Below, in pieces: positions 13,108 through 26,972 of a DNA stretch of 64,000 bases (positions are counted from its first letter, which is position 1; every line of letters starts with the position of its first letter). This DNA comes from Trichoplax adhaerens (taxonomy: Eukaryota; Placozoa; Uniplacotomia; Trichoplacea; Trichoplacidae): positions 9,011,650-9,075,649 of the forward strand of contig NW_002060945.1 in NCBI RefSeq assembly GCF_000150275.1. The letters are read 5' to 3'. Under the pieces are notes generated by a model that saw only the letters and a list, made by a program, of their open reading frames with translations, was not told where the DNA came from and searched no databases. Both the position numbers and the translations under genes were made by a program.

Positions 13108-13322
13108 AGAATCTATGAAAAATAGTATATAATGCGGAATACTGTGTAATAGAAAAATAGTTCTTAAAATTAGTGTTTAATATAAAATAAGCCTAAGTCT
13201 AGATGTTACTAACTAGGAGAGGAAAAGTGTTCCCAATAGCGTAGATATTGTCTCTGATACATGATTCACGAACTCGACTTGTTGATCGTAAATTATGCTA
13301 TTCTATTGTATAGCCGTATCAT
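13108..13322 (+). repeat. Old partial LTR, right end of the decayed element
   Basis: It aligns across its length to the R/U5 part of the young LTR at 22232-22864, starting at the TATA-like AGTATATAA and running to just short of the TGTGACA end. By eye roughly two thirds of bases match. The U3 portion is missing. Confidence 0.6.
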
Positions 13323-16300
13323 AATGAGGAAATAGAATTAAAGTTGTTCTACTTTGTCATTTAACTGTAAAAGTTTAGTTTCCATCCCGATCTTATTTAG
13401 TCCGGATTTGAACATTCATTCTTAAAAAAATTTTCTATCAATTTCCTAAGGCGTAGTTAAACTAGCTATGGCTACTTTATAACATGAAATTTTATTACAG
13501 TGCGTAGTAAAACTCATAAATGATTGCTATAATGAATAAAATTAGCATACTAAATTGTTCTTTCTGGCGTTAAGGTTAATATAAGTCCTATATAGATACC
13601 GGTAATTATGTAGTATTTTTGAACTCTTTTAGCTATATTCGCTAACGAGTCTCTTATATTGTCTATGGCTATCAGATTACGTCAGAATATAAAATATCTA
13701 AATTAACAGTTATATATTAGTAAATAAATCGCAGTATTAAAAGAGATTATATATTATATGATGTGAATGAGTCTATTGCAGGTCCAATTTCGATATACTA
13801 ATAGCTGTGATATTTAGTAAACGACGTGAGTTGGTTACGGCAGCTTGCTAATAAACAAAACTTGTATGCTTAGCTGTCCTTTCTGACTGAGTATGGAGTA
13901 ATAAAATCGATTAAAGGCGCGTATCTGTTTATATTCGGTCGTCAATATACGTGAACTATTTTCTGCTATCGTTCCATGTTAGTGTATTATTTCCAATTAT
14001 GAGACATTAAAGTAACTATTTTTATTCGTAAGTCGAATCCAGTCAGAATTAAGGGCAAGACTAGATGCTTATATTAGTGGGAAGAATCCGATATGGATAC
14101 ATTTTTTGCAACTAGTGATGAATTTGGTTTACGGGAAATATTATTTAGCGTTTCCTTGCGCTCTTAACGAAATATCGCAGGATAATTTTTTAATTTGTCA
14201 ATATCGATAAAATAAAGGGATTGCCTGGAGGATGTTGTATATTTCGTCCTCAATTAGAGGCGTATTGATGTAAATGATTAGAAATAAAGTAATAATTATT
14301 CGCTAGATTAAAATTCATCATTATTAATTATATATAATCGTCTTTCAAGAGGTTATTTGGTTTCTGTGCTTTATATCTAGTTGCCTTAGTATTTTGATGA
14401 CGTATTACTGTTCCACGTTGAGATAGCGATTTAATAGTAGCTCACTTGCTTTACAGTAAGACTAGAATCTAGTTCCAGGTCATATGTATATTACCTTAAT
14501 ATTGAATATTCAGTTTAGCTGCTTGATTCTATTTTCTAAATATTACAATTACATAGTAGTGAATCAACATAATGTCGGTATAATTAATAATTAACAACGT
14601 CGATTATCTTGTTGACAACAAAGTCTTGGCGCAATACAACATCCAATTTGTTCAATACAATCATTAACAGCTGCTGTTCTTGTAAAATAAAATTTAAATC
14701 AATAATAACTTTATAATTCTAAATAGATTACTTGAGGTTAATACTTTTTCGATCTGTTCGTGGATAAATTGTTAATAATTCAATCTAATCTATTCTTTCG
14801 TGATCGTGTAGTGTAATTACTCTACAAGTTAAATGAAGAATAGAATTAGATTGATTGATAGATTAGTTATTTTAATGAATAATTGTAGACAATAACAACC
14901 TAAATAATTGAGATAAAATAATTTTAAAGCTATTATTCATCGTCAATGATTATTTCTTTTTCTGTATCAGCACAGTTGTCATCAATTTGCCTGTTCTCGT
15001 TTAAGATAAATAGATTTATACAACTAGAATTAGATAAAATACCTGTATGCTTACTTTTAAGGCTGAAAGATCAATTTTTAGAATGCCTTAACTCCAAATC
15101 ATACCAGACCATATTAAAATGAAATTTGTATAAAAATATCTTTGTTTTAATAGTTGAAAGGGTCATCTTAACTGTATCACGGATCAAAAATGAGATAGGA
15201 ATAAACGGAAATCCGATAAAATAGCTAGGCTTCTATTATTGTCTATGAACATCTATCATTATTATCAAATAGAATGACTAGCATGCGGCAATTATCATCC
15301 TACTTTAAAGCTATACTATCGATTCTTACAATTTACAAATTGCATATTAAGATTTATATGTCAAATAAAATTCTTTTTACAAAAAATATCTCGATTAAAA
15401 TAATTAAAAGGTCATGATAAACTATATCATGGACAAGATAAGAGGTAGAATGGACAATTCGTCTACTGCAAGTACCTTTATTGATCAAATAAATTTGCGT
15501 AGGACACTCAATTTATTATCAATTATGAAGGAAATTGAGATTGGAATGTAGATGAACAATAAGATTTTCTTGCAGGTGCTATAAGTTAACATAGTAATGA
15601 TTCTGTCTTGAAATTATTCAATGGTTATTTCAACAAGGGTTATATTGAACAATTGGGTTTTGGCCGTTTGTTTGTCTAAGAATCACTATCAATATTTTAT
15701 TAATATCAATGAAAATGGAAGAGCGGTAGTTTTTATCTCTACAGCTATCTAAATCATGAATATAATAATTATTAATAACAGTCAGCTGGAAAAGAATATA
15801 ATACACTTTCATCATAGGCTATTATAAGCAAGCAATAGCCTCACAGCTGGCCGGATCAGCACTTGCAGGAGTAACGTATTATCTGGCTATTTTTCCTGTA
15901 TCTACGTTTCCTGTTTTTCATCTGATGATACCGTTATTTTCTGACCATATTCATACCATATCATGCTAAAATACCTTATTATCACTAAAATTGGCCTAGA
16001 AGTTGATATTTACTTTTCTACTCAATTAAATCAATGATATTAAACTAAGAATTGAAAATTAACTGACTAAAAGTATCAAAATAGAAGCCCTGTATTGTTT
16101 AAACTTTCAATTTTTTATCATGCTCGTTTTCTATCTTTTACGACTAGGACCTCTCAGTCGATACTAAGGAAAAAGCCACATAGGAAATCAGCAATCATCG
16201 CCAACTTCTGATGCAATTGATTAATTCTAAATTGCTTATTAGCTCAGCATTCATTTTATCGGTCATTTTTAAACGATTTTGTCGCGCCATTAAATCTTGA

Positions 16301-19300
16301 ATTCCAAGTAAAAATACCGATTTAAATTTATAATTTATGGATATATAGGCTATAGTTTGTGATAGTTCGATTCAATTGGAGGTTAATCTAATGCTATTTC
16401 TATATTTTAGATCCCTCGATTTTGGAATATACGAAAGTTTTATGTAGCACTTCTTTGACTCTTTGTAACTACCATAATGTGTATTAGCTGATAAATTGGC
16501 GTATGTTATTCTTATTCTAGATCATAAGATACTAACATCATGGAAAGGAGACTGAGAGGTCAAGATATAAATACTATCCAGCTGTTCCAGCTGTCATTTT
16601 TTAACAATTTTATCACGCTATCCGATTTTGAATTTGTAAAGTGAAAGTATCTCTATTAGAAGTAAATTTTAATTCACTACACTTAGATCATAACTTGTAA
16701 TCTTCAGGCTCAATTTAAGATTAAATGATGGAATCTCTCACATTTGAAATTCACAAAAGCATTATACTGTACACTAATAAGATAGGTCGTGAAAGCAACT
16801 TTCTTCATATAATTAAAGATATTTTTACACTACGTAAATAATTGCAAGCTAAAAATATTGATATCTACTTATTCATCGAAAGAAGATAGTTAGGTCATGA
16901 TAGGGATACTTCCTTCTTGGAAATAGATTTCTGCGCCTTCGGAATAGTTGCAACCTAGAATACTCGTGCATCAATTTATCGAAAAACTAGGTATTACCGT
17001 CAAAGCAAAAACAATTTTTTTTTTCTCAAAATATATTTCTGTATATTTTCAATAGTTTGAGCTTAAGAACTCATATGTAGAGTTAGTAAATCGATACATT
17101 AGCCATTTTTGCTTCCATCAGAATTCATTGATGCTTGCTAAAAAAAGCCCAATTGCTTTAAGGTTGATTTTCTGATATTCTTCTTATTCTTTAGCTGGAA
17201 TTTAACCTTGAAGCATGTAATTATTTGGCTACAGATTAGATATCCTTTTTTTGAATTAATTATGGAGATAATAAAATTTGATTGTAATCATTCTCCTATA
17301 GAAAACTTAAACCAGCTGAAATCCTTCTTTCTACTATGATTATCACGCATAGCGTTACTTAATTATCATTCGGATCAAGGGTCGCGCATTAATATAGCTC
17401 TAGTGTAATAACGTTTAAACTCTATTTCAATGATTAATTAAGGCATTTTAGTTTTATACTGTCCCCATGCTCATCTCATCTTATACTAGGGTCGTATACG
17501 TAATTTTATGATGGAGAAAAATTTATATTTCTAGATATTACCCAAATTCGATAATTAATATCCAATTGATAATCTTGGCAAGGGAATGTATGCAATTACT
17601 GCCAATCATCAATCCTATACGACAGCATTCTTTTATCATGACAAGATGAAATAAATTCAATTTAAACAGGTGAAAAAAGAATCTGAATTATCTACAGTAT
17701 ATCCAAACCATAATGTTACTAACACAGTAATAATTATTGTTGATAAAAATCGTTCGATTTAGAATAAGATCCAAGATGAATGGTATTATAATTTAAAATA
17801 AGAATTTATCCATTTTTCTGTAGGCTCCAAAGACTATAAAATTGAAATTGACGGGCTATGATTTCTTGTTTCATTTTTTTATGACAGAGTAAATTGAGCT
17901 AATTTTATTTAGATGAGTAAATAAATGTCTGTCAAGGATGTCATCATGATGTCTGGATAACTTTAGGTACATCAATCATCTGGTCTAATTGTCTTTACTT
18001 AAAAGGAGTTACAAGACAGACAGGTTTCCGTCGATAATTTAGATTGGAAATCAAGAAAAACTTAAAAGTTAGTGTTAAGTCAGACAAGCAGCTTGATCAA
18101 TAGCAGAGAGATATCGGTATAGCTACCCCAATAAAAATTATTAACCATCATAGTTATAAACGTAGCCAGTAAATCATAATTATTATCATTAGGAAGCAGG
18201 AGATACACATGTAGATTATTGAAAAGATATTATGAGAATCTGGTATTTTGTACATCTACCGGACTGCATAATATTGTTAATTGAGTTTATATGAAGTAAT
18301 TCAAGATTTTTATATGATTAGAATAGGCTTTGCTTTATTTGCTTTACTTAACTAGTGTCGCATTACTATAGCTTCAAAATAGGAAGAAACCGGGAATTTA
18401 CTAGGGAGTCATGGAAATAAACTGAAATTAGCTCTGAATTTGGTTCAATTTTAGAAAAAAATTAATATTTCCATTTTTGGCTTAGCCATATCGTGAAACG
18501 GAGTTTAATAATGAAAATTGCATGCTACAGTTCACGTACTTACAAATTAAATGGTGATATCCTTGCAAAGGATTTTTTAACTGAATATTAACTACCATTG
18601 ATAGTCATTCTTTAATCTTTATTGGCACTATTGTCCTGCCTTGCTACTAAATAAATTGACAAACAATCCGTGCCATGCAATTTGTTATTTCTTTCTTTAC
18701 TCACAGACCAAGTAACGTAGTAATAAGGCAGTAGATGATTTTTAACCAAATATTAGCTACTGATTAATGTCTATTCCTGAATATTTATTTAATTTATAAT
18801 AGAGCATCTGTTCTTAAATGGGCAGATAATCGATCAATAGTGTTCTTAGTAAGATCGCCTTGCTATGACTATGGGATTGAGAGGAAATCGCACTTAACAA
18901 TCGCAATTTTTATGTATCTTTTCCTATCGTTTTCATCAAAATAAAGCATTCATACGGCTGAATTCATGCCTATCATCGGTGGCTAATTCTGCAATATTGT
19001 ATTACCTACTGTGTCCAATATCAACTAATTCCAAGTAGAACGACTAGAATGTTTGGGATAGTTTAAGTCTAATTGTAATCATATTGATTAAATAATATTA
19101 GCATAGCTTTGCCTTTCAATGGACTGACTTTTGTGCTATAATTTTAATTGATACAAATTTTGCTTGGGGTTGCTATAGCATTAAATGAAATCTTGGGATA
19201 TTTGAAATTTTTAAACTCCCATTCTACGATGTTTATTAAGATGTAAAGAAATGATTACTTAAGTATCGGCTAAAAAATATCTAACATTTACCATTATGAA

Positions 19301-20898
19301 TAGGGATAATATTGATAATGAATATAACTTTTTGGAATAGTCGTAAAATATTGATATTTGGATTATAGATAAGCTTAAGAAATACGGAAAACAGGAAAAC
19401 TTAAGGGGAAAGATTATCTTGAATTGTTATAAATATCTCAGAAAATTGATTGACATGAATGGAACGAAATAACTGCTGGCAGTAGAAATTGCTAAGGGAC
19501 TTTGATAATTATAGAATAGACTATTGCTACTGTATAATAGACGTTTCATGGAACGAATAGTTTCTAGTATTCAATCCGCTCGCTAAAGTAATCAAAATAA
19601 AATCAATTAGCAATAGAAAGAACTTCTCATCAAAATCTATGTTATAATTTTCTAAGATTTTCATTGAAGAAGATCCTCCCATTTAATTGATGGAAATCAA
19701 GTAATTTAAGTTATTCTATATCTTCGCTGTGTAAGTTGTCGCCTAATATAATAAATAATCTGCCTAGCTAAAGTAATCGCTTACATATTTACTCTGACCT
19801 AAACTACTTCTAAGCATGCGAATAACATAGTCTATTCATTTATGAATTATTTCTTTCCGCTTTTAGTTTCAAAACATGATTACATGATATTTAATAAGTC
19901 ATTATCACGTAAAGTGTACATACTATATATAGACATTTAGCTTCGTATAAATTTCGTAATGTGAAAAGGCAAACATAAACCTTTGTAAAATTTTAATATA
20001 ACTGTACCAAAATAGTGGTAGTGCCTGTCAATTGGAGCAAATTGGTTAATTCTACTAATATAAGTGCTACAATTATACTACCTTATAGACAGAATTCGTG
20101 GAAGAGCTAAAGAATTCGCGATGATTCTCAGATAACTTGCGTAATCAATATTCGATTGTTTTTACTTTTGATACTCGGTAGACATATTACTGTATATGAA
20201 TTTTGCAATATCGATATAGCAAGCCTAAATTTTTACAATATTAATAACAAATAATACTCAGGTAAAATCATGTTGGCACTTGTCTGTATACTATGAGAAT
20301 CCTGCTTGATTCATTTTATGCACTTTTGTATGCATTCTATTCGGTAATATCTAATTGTAATTTTGAGTATTACTATCAAAAAAATATTTTAAAAATTGAT
20401 AGACTTAGTAAGTAACATAATTTTATAAGAAAAATAAGTCAATACCAGTGTTATCATTACTATTATGTTGTACTTACAATGTGTAAGTTAAGGATTGAAC
20501 TACACAATATTTATCACAGTTGAAGAAAGTTTAAAATTCAACATAATATTGATCAATAGTCGAATATCTTTTCGATTAGATTAATCTTGACGAAGATGCT
20601 AGATTAGATATACCTGAAAACAGTTTATATTTATGGAATAAATTTCTAGTATGGTTATTGTTCGGTTAAAGCAGTAATTATTATCAATATTTCAAATTTC
20701 GTCAATCCGGTTAATTATGTGGTTGAAATGATATGGATCAATAAAATAATCCAATATATCTGTAATTATTTACTGCTATAGCAATATTCGTTTGAGAGGT
20801 CAAAAAATTGTAATGAATTTAATTAGCCTAAAATAAAAATATCGCCGATATAATATATCTTCTGTATAATAGCGAAAATGATTAACTAATTAATACGT
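13323..20898. other. Long intergenic stretch with old degenerate repeats
   Basis: No gene recognised in 7.6 kb. Two related segments at about 15050-15208 and 15297-15452 share the order TACTTTAA.GCT, AAAAATATCT, AAAGGTCAT and ATATCA(T/C)GGA. Further weakly similar words (TCATTTTTAAACGATTTTGTCGC at 16265 and its cousin at 16596; AGGTCATGATA at 16890) suggest an old family spread over 15-17.7 kb. The rest is AT-rich without visible structure. Confidence 0.4.
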
Positions 20899-21530
20899 TT
20901 ACCAAATTTTTATGTAATTTATCAAATTCTGTAACAATCTTTTCAAGTTAGGAGCAGCAGCTTGATATAACCAAGAAAGTAACGAATCAGCTTCAGCAAT
21001 TACATAAATGTCGTCACCACTGTGATGAGCATCACTACTTCAAATCTGTAGAAAGAGTTGAACTATAGATTATCTACTTAGTCGATGGTAAATCTCATAG
21101 CAATTCTCTACAACGTCTTTTGCGGCTGTAGTGGTCGCTATTAATCGTTTAATAACAAATTACTATTTCATGTAAAGTAATAGTAATAATCGAGCTAATC
21201 AATTATTTTGATGAATTATTCAATGATTTAACAGTTATTTTAGAGTGCATGTTTAAAATAGTAGTCAGTCAATCTAGCCATAGTGAATTTTACTGTTGAT
21301 GAATTATTAGAACAAACCGAGGAAGTGTAAGATACCCTTGCTACTGTTTCTTAACAATGACAATTTAAGTAGCTTTTACGTATGATATGTTTTATATCCT
21401 ATTCTCGCTGTATGATCTATCGGTCGTAAAGTAAAGGTTAATCAAATAACGTACTGAAGGCCAATGCGATTGATTTCTCATTTTTAGCAAAGGCACTCAA
21501 GATCTGAAGGTTTCCGTATATTGTATCGTG
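20899..21530 (-). pseudogene. Possible broken or multi-exon coding region, unidentified
   Basis: Three protein-like open stretches lie on the minus strand. About 21530-21436 contains ILSAFAKNEKSIALAF, bounded by a CTTCAG acceptor (exon would start at 21503) and a GTACGT donor (ending 21455). 21158-21070 contains AAKDVVENCYEIYHRLS. 21036-20899 contains SDAHHSGDDIYVIAEADS followed by LLSWLYQAAAPNL and ends at a stop. Frames do not join by simple splicing, which suggests decay. The YVIAEADSLLSWL stretch faintly recalls the 'Y..GD.gYpl.pWl' block of PIF/Harbinger transposases, but the match is poor. It could also be chance. Confidence 0.25.
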
Positions 21531-22226
21531 ATGGTAAAATAATCAGCTAAATAGTACATTAATGGCGCTTTTAATTTACTTACAAGATATAATAAAATAC
21601 CATATTACATAAAATTCTCGCTTTTGGTATGTTATGGTAATTTTGCAAGACTTGTTTTATCCTGCCGTAGGTCTACTCGTAACATAAATTCAAAGGTTAA
21701 CTTAAAATTCTATTTAGCTCACGTCTATTGCAATCTGCAAATCGTAAAAAAGTATAGTGTACTATTATATATAATGATCCCTAGTTATTTAGTGTATTTA
21801 TAATGACGTATTATTTTCCTGTAGTAGGTTTACCAATAATGTATTGAATGCTTAATTCAATCTTGCCTTAGCTTTTTCCAATTTAAGAAATAACTTCCGT
21901 TAATGACGTAGATCATTGAATCTTTGTTAAGCTCAAGTGATCAGCCAAACAAAGATGGACTTCGACGGAACTAAATTAAAATTTTCTGAGGATATTTCCA
22001 TCTCAAGAGTTGGTATCACGATCGCACTCTAATATAGTAGCCTTGGTGTAGAGTAAACATAGACCGCAGTTAAGAAAACGAAATAGTTGTGTTTATTCAC
22101 GAAAAAAGTTTTCGCAATCAACGCTTAGTTCAAATACGTTGCAATCAAAATTGTAAGGTTCACCTTAATCGATGTTAACTTGGTCATAATATTAAAAACT
22201 CTCCTCGTCATATTTATTTAACGTAA
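21531..22226. other. Intergenic, left flank of solo LTR
   Basis: No coding frame or repeat recognised. Ends with the target-site copy TCAAG at 22227-22231. Confidence 0.5.
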
Positions 22227-22231
22227 TCAAG

Positions 22232-22864
22232 TGTTACAGTGTTAAATACTGTATTACAGTAGAAATAACTATGTTAGGATAATTCTGTTAGACTATCCTT
22301 ATTTAGTTAACTTCTAATTTGGATATACTGTATTTTAATATAGCACTGACTTTTTATGACAGTGACACTTATACACATACTGAAATTATAATAGTTATAA
22401 TAGGGAATGCAAATCATCTGCTTACAGTTCGAATCATTGTGATTGTAATTTACTTATGATAGACTGTAAATTATCATGGAGATGTTCCGTGATAGGACAT
22501 ATCGTAATCTGACTATTCTGTATTAGTTATTACATGTCTATGTTCGTAAATACTGTTGTCTGCATTAAGAGAGCAGTAGCTAAAATTAATATCTAATTCA
22601 GTAAATGATTCTAATGTTAATTGTATTAACTATGACTCATGAACTATTGAGGAATAGTATATAAATGCAGTATATCGTGAAATAAAGAAGAATTGTCCAA
22701 CTTAGTGTTTAACGTAAAATACGAGGCGTTTAAGTCTTTGTGTAGTCTGCTAGTAGAGCAAAAGTGTTTGCGATAGTGCAGATATCGTTCCTTGATACGT
22801 GGTTCAAGGAATTGACTTATTGATCGTATATTGCGTTATCTTGTTGCAAAGCTGTTTTGTGACA
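22232..22864 (+). mobile_element. Solo LTR, 633 bp, target duplication TCAAG
   Basis: Starts TGTTACAGTG and ends TTTTGTGACA, the TG...CA termini of LTR retrotransposons. It is flanked directly by TCAAG on both sides (22227-22231 and 22865-22869), so this is a complete LTR left by recombination rather than a truncated element. TATATAAA at 22658-22665 is a candidate TATA box and AATAAA at 22681-22686 a candidate polyadenylation signal, unusually close together. No gag or pol adjoins it. It is a near-identical inverted copy of 36319-36951 and a relative of the relics at 11.8-13.3 kb. A 5-bp duplication fits Ty3/gypsy or BEL; the neighbouring RT relic favours gypsy. Confidence 0.93.
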
Positions 22865-22869
22865 TCAAG

Positions 22870-25800
22870 ATTAAGAATTGTTTGGCTTGGTTGTAAAAAA
22901 GAATAAGCTAATTGTCTATAGGTCAGGTAAAAGTCATTGTTAGGGTAGATACTATTTTCATTCTGGGAATATGGATTCATTATATTTTTACTGATAGATA
23001 TGAGATTTGATGAATTGATATCCAGTTTGATATATAACAGCTTAAAATTAATAATATAGATAATCAACTTTGCAATCAAGTTTTGTTTAACTTATTATCA
23101 ATTGTCAATAAGTTTTATGTATTCATGTTTAAACTTAGTTTCATCTTATATAGCATTTATTGTATTAACGGGCCTAAATTGGAGTAAGTAAATAGGGAAG
23201 AATGGTACGGTTGTTATCAAATTTTATGCATTATTTAATTATAAGCATTTCATGGCATAAATGCAATTTACAGGTAATCATACGTATTAAATTTTTACAT
23301 CATTTAAATGGCTTTTTGCTATTGAAGTATATTCATATCAGGATTTCATTCTAAGATATATGATTTCATTGAATCCAGAATGATGAATTTTATTACATTA
23401 ATCTTGTATTTGCGCCTATTATCAATGTCTACGAATCAACGGATCGAATTTGAAGATCGAGGAAAATGGAATTCGACGAAATATTTCTAATTTAGACTGA
23501 ATTACCATCATTTGCAGTGTCCTCCATAGTCTAAGAATATTTTCTTGACTAGTTCTCAAATAGTACTACGCTACAAATTATTGAGTCGTAAGTGTGCAGC
23601 ATTGAATAAGTAACAGAACGGCTTAAAAGACAATTTTATGTACGATCTATTTGCAAGAATACTCTACCAATATTGCTTGGTAATAGTAATTTGACCTACA
23701 AATGCGACAATCATTTATATACTTAAAATAGAATAGATCATTTATTCTGTAAAGGTAGTAATACTCCATCTATTGCCTTATTTTGTCTTTCTCTTCTGTT
23801 CCATATACGTCATACTAAGAAGAAATAGTGTATACTTCAATTGGATGACATTGTTGTTAATTTCAATGAATGATAAAAATTCACCAGGTAAACGAGGCAT
23901 GTGCGATTTGTCAGGTCCGACTACTTGAATGATTCAACAATAGGATTTGCATATAACATTCTCTTTGGATAATAGATGTTATAACAAAAGACAACAGCAA
24001 CACATAAAATTGATATAATTACTAATTTCACCTGGACCATAGGCTAAACAATACCTTGCAGATAGATGACCATCAAGTTATCGCCAAAATCGAGTAAATA
24101 GTAGTTAAACGTGTAATTAAAAACTAGGTAAAAAAATGAAATATTTCCAGAAAGTATATTATGTTTAGCTTGAGAATCATTGTCCATATGCTTTATTTGA
24201 TTCACAAAGTTAGGTTACTATTTTAAAGTAACGCGAGATAATAGCCAATATAGAATACTAATAGAGTTGTTAATGAATTTTTTATTTCATCCATCATCAT
24301 CTCTGATCTACTAGCTACATGTCAGTGATTATAGAAGTAAAATAGGAGTAGTTGCTGTCAGTTGTTCGTTATTAGCCAAGATTATGTATAATATTTTAGG
24401 TATATGAATTAAAATACAATTTGTAATGCTAAAAAAATGAATAGATTTAGATACACAATTTATCCTTTCAGTATTTTGTTTATGGTATTATCATCGCTAG
24501 ATAACTTAATTTTGTAGCTTGCTACCTTCGTGATCATGTAATGGGAAAGGAATGATCTTAAATCTTTCGTATAGAAACTATGAAAGGAGACAGGTTACTC
24601 TAGTTATAGCTATCTCATCAAATTTGTTGCTTTAGATTACTACTTTCTACAAATAAATATTATATTACGACTACATAATGAATAATTAACAAGTTCATAC
24701 ATTCATATATTATATCATCAGCAGTCTTAGAAGCGAAATATGAGTTGATCAAGTAATAGTGATTTGCATTTCTTCGTATAAATTGAGGATGAAAATGGTG
24801 AAAAGAAAACAGAAGTTAAATAATCAGAATATCCAAAAGACCTGCTGCGTAAAATGCCGTTTACCATAAAGAATAATATTTCGACTTTTATTTTAATCAT
24901 ACAATACTACAAATTTTGCGTAACATCTAAAATAATTAATATAATCGTACCATCAATCTGAAGCAATGGTTAATAATCCATGCAGAAGATGTTGAGGTCA
25001 ACATTATTTTATAATGTCTTTGTTATTCGATGGGATGAATAAGAAACTTGAAATGCATTAACTAAACTTCACTTTTTCAATTTCCTTTGCATGACAAATA
25101 TAGATGTGCATATAATTACTTCTAAATATTCATGTGTACATATATCTATAACACACCTATATAAAATAAAAATAATTGAATGGTATCATAGAACAGAAAT
25201 TCAAAAGATTAAAACCAAATGATTGAATTGAGACTATTTCCAATTCTATATTCAGTGAATACTGATACATGCCATATATTCTATTGGCTTTATTAAATGT
25301 TTTATTTCTATCTTATCTTATCTGCAGCTGCTAAATATGATTTATTTTTTAATGTCCAATATAATAATAATAATACTAATAGTAATAATAATTATATCGA
25401 TTGCTTAATGACACTTTCGTCTACTTTCTTTTCACAGTAATCTCTATCATTACTTTGCCAGATGTTCCAAATACAATTTAATTTAATCAATAGTGAGATC
25501 GATAGATGACACGTATAGAATATGTATGTGTGCTCATCTGTAAAATTGAAAACATCTTTAAATTACTAATAATGTTAGCAAAATTACTTCTCTCACCCAA
25601 TTTTTTATCTGACCTTGATGAGTTGGAAGTAAGATGCTCCTCTCAAAAATGACATTGTGCAGTTATTACTTTACTGTGAATTAAATAATAGAGTATTGCT
25701 GATTGAAACTTTACAATTCAAAACTTGACTGCTATTATCCTGATTCCTACTTGATATTGTTAGGCCATCGTATCCGGATAGGCATTTACAATTAACTTTT

Positions 25801-26972
25801 ACTTAAAGAATATCGAACACCAAAGCAAATTGCTATGCTTTACAGTATCAAGCTTTCGATTTTAAAGCACTGATATCGATATGACAATCAAATGAGTATA
25901 CTTTTAAATTAACCTATATTAAATTATTAACACATTAAATTACGGAGTACTTTTAATTTTTCTTGTTTTCATTTAATGAATGTTCAAATGTATTGATGTA
26001 GATGCTTTACAATAGGATATATTCGCCAACTGATTACAGTTTATAATTTCTCTTGTGTATATTAATTTGCCAAATATATGCCGTTTACTGATTAGTAATG
26101 TGGATACTACCATATAATCTTTATATAGTATATATATGTATGGGTTACATGTATAATATATATGAAATATACTGTAGATTTTAGTGTGATATATTCATCT
26201 ATCCATCTATCTATCTCTCTATATTTCTCTCTGTATATATGTATTATTGTTTTATAGTTATATCTATATAAATATGTTTATATATTTCTGTATATCGTGA
26301 ATATATACTTGTTCTGTGCTTGTATTTTGTATACAGTATGCGCAAATGGATATTTCTAATAACATAACTAACAGCCATAGTAAACGAATACAACAGAATT
26401 TACAAGTATGAATAAGTCTATGATCTAAAATGTTGATATGAAATATTTGATAGTCAGAAATAAGAATATAGAGTGAGAAAAGTCAAGGTGTTGAAGGAGA
26501 AAATGGAATGATTAGACACGTGTAAAAGATTTTTATATTATTTTATCGCATAATAAATTAGAAATTGTTAATATATTAATGTTTAGCCAAGCTATCATAG
26601 AACATGTTTGGCAAAAGCATATTTTATTTATGCTCAAGCAACATCAAATTATTCGTCATTGCTATATGATATATTGTCGAATAACATCATTTTCGTTATT
26701 GTATTTCCGTATGATTCCACTTTTTTTTAAAAGCTATCTTAAATATTGATCACAAAGGTTCTGATTGGATTTTATCCAGCAGTTCGTTTTAACAGCAGTT
26801 AAGATAAATTAATTATGTATCGTTGGTTTTATACTAGTATTATATAGACTTATACTGATAGTTTAAATTGAGACTAAATGTTTAAAACAAAAATACTAAA
26901 GATGCGGTTGATTCCATATCAACATCTAATATAGTGTTGTCGATATTTGATCTGCTGTAATTTGAAAATTTT
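22870..26972. other. Intergenic, 3' flank of the Id-like gene
   Basis: No gene recognised in 4.1 kb. Contains an (AAT)n-like tract at about 25360-25398 and a TA/ATCT-rich stretch at 26105-26300. TTTATT at 26623-26628 (AATAAA on the minus strand) is a possible polyadenylation signal for the Id-like gene, about 350 bp past its stop. Confidence 0.5.
26105..26300. repeat. TA- and ATCT-rich simple sequence
   Basis: Alternating TATATA runs with a CATCTATCCATCTATCTATC core at about 26197-26216. Low complexity, about 0.7 kb downstream of the Id-like stop. Confidence 0.75.

Larger units (their letters stand above)
11833..13322 (+). mobile_element. Decayed Ty3/gypsy-like LTR retrotransposon remnant
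   Basis: Three parts lie in the same orientation. An LTR-like segment at 11833-12155 starts TGTTACAGTA and ends TTTGTGACA; it carries TATATAA, AATAAA and GTTTAACGTA in the order seen in the intact 633-bp LTR at 22232. A broken pol fragment lies around 12455-12720. A partial LTR at 13108-13322 aligns, with many substitutions, to the last 220 bp of the 22232 copy (shared AATAGTATATAA, TTAGTGTTTAA, TTGTTGATCGTA). Most of the internal region is deleted and no target duplication is visible. It is an old relative of the two young solo LTRs in this window. Confidence 0.6.

Noticed and set aside
22804-23079. 91-codon minus-strand open frame
   Set aside because: It starts outside and runs into the young solo LTR, and is rich in Ile/Asn/Tyr as expected by chance.
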